From Immundisolibacter sp049322795 (GTDB taxonomy: Bacteria > Pseudomonadota > Gammaproteobacteria > Immundisolibacterales > Immundisolibacteraceae): a DNA stretch of 64,000 nucleotides. The number at the start of each line of letters is the position of its first letter. The first letter of the stretch is position 1. The stretch is taken from positions 62,001 through 126,000 of the forward strand of contig JBMOQH010000008.1 in the NCBI GenBank assembly GCA_049322795.1, given 5' to 3'. The notes beneath the pieces were generated by a model. That model was not told the DNA's origin. It was given only the letters and a program-made list of their open reading frames with translations, and ran no database searches. A program made the position numbers and the translations under genes. Below, piece by piece: positions 56,077-64,000 of the stretch.

Positions 56077-56655
56077 ATGGAATCGCTCCTGGTCTCGACC
56101 GGCGTCGTCGCGCTGGCGGAAATCGGCGACAAGACCCAACTGCTCGCCTTCATCCTGGCGGCGCGCTTCAAGAAGCCGCTGCCCATCGTGCTCGGCATTC
56201 TTGTCGCCACGGTCATCAACCACGGCATGGCCGGCGCGCTTGGCGCGTGGATCACCAGCGCGGTCAGCCCGCAGGTGCTGCGCTGGGTGCTCGGCCTGTC
56301 CTTCCTCGGCATGGCCGTGTGGACGCTGATCCCGGACGAAATCGATGAGGACGAGACGCGCATCGCCCGCCGCTTCGGCGTGTTCGGCGCCACGCTGCTA
56401 GCGTTCTTCCTGGCCGAGATGGGCGACAAGACGCAGATCGCCACCGTCGCCATGGCCGCCCACTACGCGACGCCCCTGCTGGTCGTCATCGGCACCACGC
56501 TGGGCATGCTCATCGCCGACGTGCCGGCGGTGTTCGTGGGCGACAAGCTTGCCACGCGCATTCCGATGAAGCTGGTGCACGCTGTCGCGGCGGCCATCTT
56601 CGCGGCGCTCGGCGTGGCGACTTTGCTCGGCGCGGGTTCCAGGCTCGGCCTGTAG
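56077..56655 (+). CDS. TMEM165/GDT1 (UPF0016) family cation transporter
   Basis: 192 residues with six or seven membrane helices. The family motif E-x-G-D-K-[TS] occurs twice: LAEIGDKTQLLAF and LAEMGDKTQIATV. Members export Mn2+ or exchange Ca2+/Mn2+ for protons; bacterial MneA/MntX-like proteins protect against manganese. I saw no yybP-ykoY riboswitch core in the 104 bp upstream. A CDF efflux gene follows 26 nt later, so this looks like a metal-homeostasis pair. Confidence 0.92.
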   Translation: MESLLVSTGVVALAEIGDKTQLLAFILAARFKKPLPIVLGILVATVINHGMAGALGAWITSAVSPQVLRWVLGLSFLGMAVWTLIPDEIDEDETRIARRFGVFGATLLAFFLAEMGDKTQIATVAMAAHYATPLLVVIGTTLGMLIADVPAVFVGDKLATRIPMKLVHAVAAAIFAALGVATLLGAGSRLGL

Positions 56656-56681
56656 CCCCTCGCCGCAAACGGAGCTCCCCC

Positions 56682-57626
56682 ATGCACACCGAAGACCTGT
56701 CCGCCTGGACGCACCACCACCGCTTCGACGCCGGCAGCGCGGCCGCCGAGCGCGGCACGCGGGTGGTGATGTGGATCACCGCGGTCACCATGCTGGTGGA
56801 AATCGCCGCCGGCTGGTGGTTCAACTCCATGGCGCTGCTGGCCGACGGCTGGCACATGAGCTCGCACACCGTCGCCATCGGCCTGTCGGCGATGGCCTAT
56901 GCCACTGCCCGCCGCTACGCCAGCGATCCGCGCTTCGCCTTTGGCACCTGGAAGATCGAGATTCTGGGCGGCTTCGCCAGCGCCATCTTCCTGCTCGGCG
57001 TGGCGGCGCTGATGGTGTTCGGGTCGGTCGAGCGCATCGTCGCGCCACGCCCCATCCAGTACCGGGAGGCCATCGTCATCGCCGTGCTGGGCCTGATTGT
57101 CAACATCGTCTGCGCGTCGATCCTCGGCCGCGCACAACACCACGACCACGGTCGTGGGCACGATCACCACGGCCATCATCACGACCTGAACCTCCGATCC
57201 GCCTACCTGCACGTCATGGCCGATGCCGCCACCTCGGTGCTCGCCATCGTCGCCCTGTGCGGCGGCTGGCTGTACGGCTGGGCCTGGCTGGACCCGCTCA
57301 TGGGCATCGTCGGCGCGGTGCTGGTCGCGGTGTGGGCCAAGGGCCTCATCACCGACACCGGCAAGGTGCTGCTGGATCGCGAGATGGATCACCCGGTGGT
57401 GGACGAAATCCGCGAGGCGGCCGAAACCGGCCCCGAAGCCGGCGACACCCGCGTCACCGACCTGCACGTGTGGCGCGTCGGCAAACAGGCGTACTCCTGC
57501 GCACTCACCGTCACCACGCACGACGCGCAGCTCACCGCCGACACCGTGCGCCAGCGCCTGTCGGTGCACCCGGAGATCGTGCACTCGACCATTGAGGTGC
57601 ATGTGTGTCCGGACCGGGCGGCGTGA
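56682..57626 (+). CDS. Cation diffusion facilitator (DmeF-type Co/Ni/Zn efflux)
   Basis: 314 residues with six membrane helices. The N terminus contains HHH, helix 2 has LLADGWHMSSHT and helix 5 LHVMADAATS, the paired His/Asp metal sites. A His-rich cytosolic loop (HHDHGRGHDHHGHHH, about 147-161) lies between helices 4 and 5. The C-terminal cytosolic domain ends VHVCPDRAA. The long loop and DmeF-like frame suggest Co2+ or Ni2+ rather than Zn2+, but this is inferred. Confidence 0.92.
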   Translation: MHTEDLSAWTHHHRFDAGSAAAERGTRVVMWITAVTMLVEIAAGWWFNSMALLADGWHMSSHTVAIGLSAMAYATARRYASDPRFAFGTWKIEILGGFASAIFLLGVAALMVFGSVERIVAPRPIQYREAIVIAVLGLIVNIVCASILGRAQHHDHGRGHDHHGHHHDLNLRSAYLHVMADAATSVLAIVALCGGWLYGWAWLDPLMGIVGAVLVAVWAKGLITDTGKVLLDREMDHPVVDEIREAAETGPEAGDTRVTDLHVWRVGKQAYSCALTVTTHDAQLTADTVRQRLSVHPEIVHSTIEVHVCPDRAA

Positions 57627-57815
57627 CGCCCCGGCCTGTTCGGCGCCGCTTGGGGCGTGCGGTCCCGCCGGCTGTCGGGGCTTTGTAAGGGGCTTGATCG
57701 AAAGGGTCGGGTGAGCGGCCTCGCACCTCGCTGGCCGCGACAGGCAAACGTCCGCGCGTGCTTGGCCACCGCGCCGGGTCCGTCGCCGGTCGACCAACGC
57801 AGGGCAGTGGCGCGC

Positions 57816-58799
57816 TTACTCCGCCGGTCGATACAGCGCCATCAGCCGCCGGCAGGCGGCCGTGGGCGTGATCTCGCCGGCCACGACCGACGCCGTCAGG
57901 CCGTCGAGCGCCGCGGCCACCGCCGGGTGGGTGCGAAAGCCGTCCTGGAGCGCGTCGCCGATCAGGGCCCACAGCCAGCTCACGGCCTGGCGGGCGCGTT
58001 TGGTGGCCAGTTCCCCGCTGTCGTGCAGCGTGGCGTGAAAGCGCCGCACGGCGTCCCACGCCTCGCCGATGCCCTCGTGACGCAGGGCGCTGCAGGTGAG
58101 CACCGGCACCGACCAGTTGGGCGAGGCGGGCCTGAGCAGGTGCAGGGCGACCTCGAACTGGCTCCTGGCCAGCGCCGCAGCCTGCGGGTTGCTGTCGGCC
58201 TTGTTGATGACGATGAGGTCGGCCAGTTCCACCACGCCCTTCTTGAGCGCCTGCAGTTCGTCGCCGGCGTTCGGCAGTTGCAGCAGCAAAAAGCAGTCGA
58301 CCATGCCGGCGACGGCGGTTTCGGACTGGCCGACGCCGACCGTCTCGACCAGCACCACGTCGTAGCCGGCCGCCTCGCACAGCAGCAGGCTCTCGCGCGT
58401 GCGGCTGGCGACGCCGCCGAGACTGCCGCCGGACGGCGAGGGGCGGATGAACGCCGCCGGGTCGCGCGACAGCAGCTCCATGCGCGTCTTGTCGCCCAGG
58501 ATGGAGCCGCCCGTGCGCTGACTCGACGGGTCCACCGCCAGCACGGCCAGGCGATGGCCGCGGCCGATCAGATGCAGCCCCAGCGCCTCGATGAAGGTGG
58601 ACTTGCCCACCCCCGGTACGCCGCTGATGCCCAGGCGCACGGCCCTGCCGGTGTGCGGGGCGAGCGCGGCGAGCAGGGCGTCGGCGCGCGGGCGGTCCTG
58701 CGGGCGGGTGGATTCGACCAGCGTGATGGCCTGCGCCAGTGCACGCCGCTCGCCGGCGCGCAGCGCCTGCGCCAGCGCCGCGTCCGTGGCGCGACTCAA
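57816..58799 (-). CDS. meaB: Methylmalonyl-CoA mutase-associated GTPase MeaB
   Basis: 327 residues from TTG 58799, overlapping the mutase stop (TTGA). G1 motif GVPGVGKST, G3 region VETVGVGQSE and NKAD (G4), with AVDPSSQRTGGSILGDKTRM between. MeaB gates cofactor loading and protects the mutase from inactivation. The in-frame region upstream of the TTG lies inside the mutase gene. Confidence 0.95.
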   Translation of the reverse strand: MSRATDAALAQALRAGERRALAQAITLVESTRPQDRPRADALLAALAPHTGRAVRLGISGVPGVGKSTFIEALGLHLIGRGHRLAVLAVDPSSQRTGGSILGDKTRMELLSRDPAAFIRPSPSGGSLGGVASRTRESLLLCEAAGYDVVLVETVGVGQSETAVAGMVDCFLLLQLPNAGDELQALKKGVVELADLIVINKADSNPQAAALARSQFEVALHLLRPASPNWSVPVLTCSALRHEGIGEAWDAVRRFHATLHDSGELATKRARQAVSWLWALIGDALQDGFRTHPAVAAALDGLTASVVAGEITPTAACRRLMALYRPAE

Positions 58800-60961
58800 G
58801 AGCCGACGTGCGCCGGGCGGGCGGCGCGGATGGCGGTCAACACCTCGCGCGCGGCCTTGGGGATGACGGTGCCCGGGCCGAAGATGCCTGCCACCCCGGC
58901 GGCGCGCAGGAAGTCGTAGTCCTGCGGCGGGATGACGCCGCCGACCACCACCAGGATGTCGTCCGCGCCCTCGGCCTTGAGCGCCTCGATGATCTGCGGC
59001 ACCAGCGTCTTGTGGCCGGCGGCGAGACTCGAGATGCCGACCACGTGGACGTCGTTTTCCACCGCCTGGCGGGCGGCTTCCTCCGGCGTCTGGAACAGCG
59101 GGCCGATGTCGACGTCGAAGCCCAAGTCCGCAAACGCGGTGGCGATCACCTTGGCGCCGCGGTCGTGGCCGTCCTGGCCGAGCTTGGCCACCATGATGCG
59201 CGGGCGGCGGCCGTAGTCGCGCTGGAAGGCCTCGATGTCGCCGCGCAGCTCGTCCCAGCCGCTGTCGCCGGCGTAGGCGGCGCCATACACGCCGGACACC
59301 GACTGCGCCTGCGCGCGGTGGCGGCCAAACACCGCCTCGAGCGCGTCGCTGATCTCGCCCACCGTGGCGCGGGCGCGCGTGGCGGCGACGGCCAGCTCCA
59401 GCAGGTTGCCGGTGCCGCCGCGCGCGGCGTAGGTCAGCGCCGCCAGTGCGCGCTGCACGGCGGCTTCGTCGCGCCCGGCGCGCAGCGCGTTCAGGCGCGC
59501 GATCTGCCCCTCGCGGACTTTGGCGTTGTCCACTTCCAGCGTGTCGACGGCGTCCTCGGCGGCCAGGCGGTACTTGTTGACGCCGACGATGGCGTCCTCG
59601 CCGCGGTCGATGCGCGCCTGCTTGGCGGCAGCGCATTCCTCGATGCGCAGCTTGGGCATGCCGGTGTCGATGGCGCGGGTCATGCCGCCGAGCGCCTCGA
59701 CCTCCTCGATGATCTTCCAGGCTTCGTCGGCCATGTCCTGGGTGAGCTTTTCCATCAGGTAGGAGCCGCCCCAGGGGTCGATCACGCTCGTGATGTGGGT
59801 TTCCTCCTGGATCACCAGCTGGGTGTTGCGGGCGATGCGCGCCGAGAACTCGGTCGGCAGCGCGATGGCCTCGTCGAGCGCGTTGGTGTGCAGGCTCTGC
59901 GTGCCCCCGAACACCGCCGCCAGCGCCTCGATGGTGGTGCGGATGACGTTGTTGTACGGGTCCTGCTCGGTCAGCGACCAGCCGGAGGTCTGGCAGTGCG
60001 TGCGCAGCATCAGCGAGCGCGGGTCGGTGGCGCCGAACTCCTTCATGATCCGCCACCACAGCAGGCGCGCCGCGCGCAGCTTGGCGATCTCCAGATAGAA
60101 GTTCATGCCGATGGCGAAGAAGAACGACAGCCGCGGCGCGAAGGCGTCGATGTCGAGCCCGCCGGCGCGGGCGGCGCGCACGTACTCCATGCCGTCGGCC
60201 AGCGTGAAGGCGAGTTCGAGCGCCTGCGTGGCGCCGGCCTCCTGGATGTGATAGCCGGAAATGGAGATGGAGTTGAACTTCGGCATGTGCCGGGCGGTGT
60301 AGGCGATGATGTCGCCGACGATGCGCATGGACGGTTCCGGCGGGTAGATGTAGGTATTGCGGACCATGAACTCCTTGAGGATGTCGTTCTGGATGGTCCC
60401 CGACAGCCGGTCCTGGCCGACGCCCTGTTCCTCGGCCGCCACGATGTAGCCGGCCAGCACCGGCAGCACGGCGCCGTTCATGGTCATCGACACGCTGACC
60501 TTGTCCAGCGGGATACCGTCGAACAGGACCTTCATGTCCTCCACCGAGTCGATGGCCACGCCGGCCTTGCCGACGTCGCCCACCACGCGCGGGTGATCGG
60601 AGTCGTAACCGCGGTGGGTGGCCAGATCGAACGCTACCGACACGCCCTGGCCGCCGGCCGCCAGCGCCTTGCGGTAGAAGGCGTTGGACTCTTCCGCCGT
60701 CGAAAAACCGGCGTACTGGCGGATGGTCCACGGCCGCCCGGCGTACATGGTCGGCTGCGGGCCGCGCACGAACGGCTCGAAGCCCGGCAGCGTGTCGGCG
60801 AATTCCAGGCCCTGCACATCCGCCGCCGTGTACAGCGGCTTCACCGCCAGGCCGTCCGGCGTGTGCCAGGTCAGGCTGTCGAGCGGCTTGCCGCGCAGTG
60901 TCTTTTCGGCGGCGGCCTGCCACTGCGCGAGCGTCACGGGCGGGAACTTGGGCTGGGACAT
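58796..60961 (-). CDS. scpA: Methylmalonyl-CoA mutase (single large chain)
   Basis: 721 residues from Met at 60961 (MSQPKFPPVTLAQW). The N-terminal TIM-barrel mutase domain has TIRQYAGFSTAEESNAFYRK, and the C-terminal B12-binding domain has D597-G-H599-DRG602, which supplies the lower axial His. It interconverts succinyl-CoA and (R)-methylmalonyl-CoA in propionate, odd-chain and branched-chain metabolism. MeaB is coupled downstream; epimerase and carboxylase genes are not in the window. Confidence 0.96.
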   Translation of the reverse strand: MSQPKFPPVTLAQWQAAAEKTLRGKPLDSLTWHTPDGLAVKPLYTAADVQGLEFADTLPGFEPFVRGPQPTMYAGRPWTIRQYAGFSTAEESNAFYRKALAAGGQGVSVAFDLATHRGYDSDHPRVVGDVGKAGVAIDSVEDMKVLFDGIPLDKVSVSMTMNGAVLPVLAGYIVAAEEQGVGQDRLSGTIQNDILKEFMVRNTYIYPPEPSMRIVGDIIAYTARHMPKFNSISISGYHIQEAGATQALELAFTLADGMEYVRAARAGGLDIDAFAPRLSFFFAIGMNFYLEIAKLRAARLLWWRIMKEFGATDPRSLMLRTHCQTSGWSLTEQDPYNNVIRTTIEALAAVFGGTQSLHTNALDEAIALPTEFSARIARNTQLVIQEETHITSVIDPWGGSYLMEKLTQDMADEAWKIIEEVEALGGMTRAIDTGMPKLRIEECAAAKQARIDRGEDAIVGVNKYRLAAEDAVDTLEVDNAKVREGQIARLNALRAGRDEAAVQRALAALTYAARGGTGNLLELAVAATRARATVGEISDALEAVFGRHRAQAQSVSGVYGAAYAGDSGWDELRGDIEAFQRDYGRRPRIMVAKLGQDGHDRGAKVIATAFADLGFDVDIGPLFQTPEEAARQAVENDVHVVGISSLAAGHKTLVPQIIEALKAEGADDILVVVGGVIPPQDYDFLRAAGVAGIFGPGTVIPKAAREVLTAIRAARPAHVGS

Positions 60962-61020
60962 GGCGGTTCTTGGGGTTCTGCCGGCACAGCGGCCGGGCGG
61001 TGGTGGAACCGGCATTTTAA

Positions 61021-61048
61021 GGAAGCGCTGAATTTATTCAGCGCTTCC
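61021..61048. repeat. Perfect palindrome at the left edge of the dispersed element
   Basis: GGAAGCGCTGAAT-TT-ATTCAGCGCTTCC, with 13-bp arms. It lies 60 nt upstream of the mutase start and next to copy 2 of the dispersed multi-hairpin element; copy 1 does not have it. It could be a terminator-like hairpin or a protein-binding site. Confidence 0.85.
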
Positions 61049-61052
61049 CGTC

Positions 61053-61178
61053 CCGGGGCAGGATGCCCCGGCGTGAATCAAGCAAGAAGTGCTTGATTCA
61101 CGGAGCCCGTCGCGGGCGTGTACCGCGACGAGGCGAGCTGAAAAATTCCACGGAAGGAATTTTTCGGCGTCTCCTTAA
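61053..61178 (+). repeat. Multi-hairpin dispersed element, copy 2
   Basis: Ungapped match to 32135-32260. Four stem-loops: CCGGGGCA/TGCCCCGG; TGAATCAAGCA/TGCTTGATTCA (perfect here, 5-nt loop AGAAG); GTCGCGG/CCGCGAC; and GAAAAATTCC/GGAATTTTTC. It sits between the mutase and hemerythrin genes, both on the minus strand. The short frame it contains (MPRRESSKK) is probably incidental. Confidence 0.9.
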
Positions 61179-61250
61179 GTCGGCCCCGCGCGTGCCCGAG
61201 GCAGCCGCGTCGATGTCGGCCAGGTTTCCGTGCCCGAGCGCTCGTGGCGC

Positions 61251-61802
61251 TCAGGCCGACGCCTGAAGCAGCGCCCGATACAGCCGCTCGTAGCGCGCCG
61301 GCCGGGCGGTGGCATCCAGCGGGTCGTCGGCCTGGGCGGCGGTGCGGGCGGCGCTGTCCCAGGCCGCCGCGTCGAGCTGGCGTTCGGCCAGCGGCAGCAG
61401 CTCGGCGTCCTCGCGCAGCAGGTGGGCGCGCTGGGCGGCGATGAACTCCCGCCCCTGCGCCACCAGCGCGCTGCGCGGCAGGGTGGCGTCGTCCACCTGC
61501 ACGGCCTCGATCAGGCCGTAGAAGGCGCTGCTGTCATGAAACAGCCGTTCGTGCTCGGCAATCTGCTCGCGGCAGGCCGCCGTCGCGCTGGCGTCGGTCG
61601 CGGCCAGGGTCTCGAACAGCACGTCCTCGACCGGGTGGTGCAGCCGGTTGGGGAACTCGGTGATGTAGGTCATGGCGTCGCGCATGAGCTCGAGATCGAC
61701 CTCGTCCGCGCGGGCCAGGGCCTCGACCCGGCTTGCCAGAAAGTCCAGCACCTGTGTCAGGTGCCGGTGATCGTCACGCAGGCGTTGGGCCAGAGGATGC
61801 AT
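61251..61802 (-). CDS. Hemerythrin-domain protein
   Basis: 183 residues from Met at 61802 with GAGG ten nt upstream. The di-iron ligands of a hemerythrin-like domain appear as LRDDHRHL, YITEFPNRLHHPVEDVLFE, EHERL and AAQRAHLLREDAELLPLAE. It resembles YtfE/DNRLRE-type domains without the N-terminal ScdA part. O2, NO or redox sensing and iron-sulfur repair are possible roles. Confidence 0.88.
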   Translation of the reverse strand: MHPLAQRLRDDHRHLTQVLDFLASRVEALARADEVDLELMRDAMTYITEFPNRLHHPVEDVLFETLAATDASATAACREQIAEHERLFHDSSAFYGLIEAVQVDDATLPRSALVAQGREFIAAQRAHLLREDAELLPLAERQLDAAAWDSAARTAAQADDPLDATARPARYERLYRALLQASA

Positions 61803-61956
61803 GAGGGCACCTCGCGACAGGTGGCCGACGGGGTTCCATTTAACACCTCGCCTCGCCGGCTTGGAAGCCGCGCCGCCGATGGCCGCTTGCGCGCAGTCAC
61901 GACGCCGCGGCGGTGTGCTGGCCCACAATGGCGCCATGTCAGGAGGCGCGCATCCG

Positions 61957-63068
<1,112 letters not shown>

Positions 63069-63072
<4 letters not shown>

Positions 63073-63536
63073 CTCTGCGTGAACTGGTCGAAAGCCAGCG
63101 TTTTTGCGAAGGACTGACCGCCGGGCAGTGCGATGGTCTGGCCGCCTGTGCGCAGGAGCGCCGCCACGCGCCCGGCGAGTACCTGCTGCGCCAGCACGCG
63201 CCGGCGGCCACGTTCCATCTGGTGCTGGACGGGCAGGTGGAAATCAAGCTGGCGCTGCCGGGGCAGGGCATCGTCACACTGGAGACCGTCGGTCCCGGCG
63301 AGGCGGTCGGCTGGTCGTGGTTCCAGCCGCCGCATCGCTGCCAGTTCGACGCCCGCGTGGTGACGCCGACGCGCACGCTGGCGTTTGCCGCCGCGCCGCT
63401 GCGGGCGCTCATGGAGCGCGATCCGGCCATCGGCTACGCGGTGCTCAAGACGCTGGTGGCGACGCTCACCGAGCGCGTGCAGTCCTGCCGCCTGCAGGTG
63501 CTGGACGTGTACGCCCCGCCGGCCGGTAGCCCATGA
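63069..63536 (+). CDS. Cyclic-nucleotide-binding-domain protein within the (sulf)hydrogenase operon
   Basis: 155 residues: one CRP-like beta-barrel (about 20-130) with RHAPGEYLLRQHAPAATFHL, VLDGQVEIKL and GPGEAVGWSW. It lacks an HTH domain, so it is not a DNA-binding regulator by itself. Overlaps of 4 nt with both neighbours show that it is part of the operon. It may sense a ligand and act on the hydrogenase complex, an inference from position. Confidence 0.85.
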
Positions 63537-64000
63537 GCGTCGCCGCCGAAGCCCAGCTGCCGGCGCCCTGGCGCATCGTGGAGCGCCGGCAGGACACCGC
63601 CGACGTGTTCAGCTGGGTGGTCGCGCCGCTCGGCGATGCCGGCATCGAATGCGCGCCCGGCCAGTTCAACATGCTCTACGCCCACGGCATCGGCGAGGTG
63701 CCGATCTCCATCGCCGGCGCGGCGGGCGACGGCACCCTGCAGCACACCATCCGCGCCGTCGGCGGCGTGACGCGCGCGCTGGCGGGTCTCGGCGCCGGTA
63801 CGGTCATCGGCCTGCGGGGCGCGTACGGCAGCGCCTGGCCGCTCGATGCCGCCGCGGGCGGCGATCTGGTCATCGTGGCCGGCGGGCTGGGCCTGGCGCC
63901 GCTGCGCCAGGCCATCGTCGAGGTGCTGGCGCAGCGCCAGCGTTACGGCCGCGTGTGCATCCTCTACGGCACCCGCACCCCGGCCGACGTGCTCTACGGC
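63533..64000 (+). CDS. FAD/NAD(P)-binding oxidoreductase, (sulf)hydrogenase gamma subunit-like, 3'-truncated
   Basis: The first 156 residues; the gene runs off the window. The ferredoxin-reductase fold is clear: FAD domain with PGQFNMLYAHGIGEVPISIAG and NAD(P) domain with IVAGGLGLAPLRQAI and YGTRTPADVLYG. The GExPISI motif is typical of HydG/AsrB proteins in group 3b hydrogenases. Small (HydD) and large (HydA) subunit genes would be expected after the window edge. Confidence 0.88.
   Translation, partial: MSVAAEAQLPAPWRIVERRQDTADVFSWVVAPLGDAGIECAPGQFNMLYAHGIGEVPISIAGAAGDGTLQHTIRAVGGVTRALAGLGAGTVIGLRGAYGSAWPLDAAAGGDLVIVAGGLGLAPLRQAIVEVLAQRQRYGRVCILYGTRTPADVLYG

Noticed and set aside
57627..57815. 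Possible small gene between the CDF and meaB genes
   Set aside because: No frame with a ribosome site or recognisable sequence was seen in this 189-bp convergent gap.

Overview
The window is dense, GC-rich bacterial chromosome, almost certainly from a gammaproteobacterium. The evidence is the comEC-exbB-exbD-msbA gene order, an MSHA-type pilus cluster, the rnfB-nth pair, and a full ccoNOQP-GHIS locus for cbb3 oxidase. Several aromatic or organosulfur catabolism genes (extradiol dioxygenase, Rieske oxygenase, 2-oxopent-4-enoate hydratase-like enzyme, DszB-like desulfinase) suggest an aerobic or microaerobic hydrocarbon degrader. I cannot name the species, and I recognised no rRNA, tRNA, CRISPR array or intact insertion sequence.

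Layout. 1-910: end of an extradiol dioxygenase gene. 1040-9593: cbb3 cytochrome oxidase with its copper and haem assembly factors, behind a candidate FNR/ANR site. 9651-11533: an LHPP-like phosphatase and a DUF389 membrane protein. 11534-13601: an accessory patch of lower GC, with 48-bp direct repeats, an inverted-repeat element, a RelA/SpoT-domain gene and a tightly coupled 68-codon ORF. 13602-17012: fumC, tandem hairpin repeats, then an SDR and a hydratase. 17086-25078: glucan phosphorylase, comEC, exbB, exbD, msbA. 25095-28496: an EAL-HDOD protein, a SnoaL-like protein, a DszB-like desulfinase and a MAPEG protein, ending in a strong bidirectional terminator. 28568-36117: uup, a Rieske oxygenase with a small partner, nadC, rnfB-nth-DUF1841 and an aminotransferase. 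36213-39540: a quinone oxidoreductase-like gene and an unusually long ligA. 39571-49930: a minus-strand MSHA pilus/type II secretion-like cluster. 50332-57626: a DegP-like protease, an azoreductase, purU, glcDE without glcF, a GDT1 family transporter and a CDF efflux pump. 57816-60961: methylmalonyl-CoA mutase with its MeaB chaperone. 61251-64000: a hemerythrin protein, then the start of an operon resembling the beta and gamma subunits of a group 3b [NiFe] (sulf)hydrogenase with a cyclic-nucleotide-binding protein between them.

How the parts fit. The cbb3 locus gives high-affinity respiration, and the last operon would add hydrogen or sulfur redox chemistry linked to NAD(P)H. The pilus ATPase carries two c-di-GMP-binding MshEN motifs, so pilus assembly is probably controlled by second messenger. 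The least explained elements are a roughly 114-nt multi-hairpin element present twice 29 kb apart, the 77-80 bp tandem hairpins beside fumC, the RelA/SpoT island, and an orphan DszB-like gene that keeps the Cys-His-Arg catalytic set.
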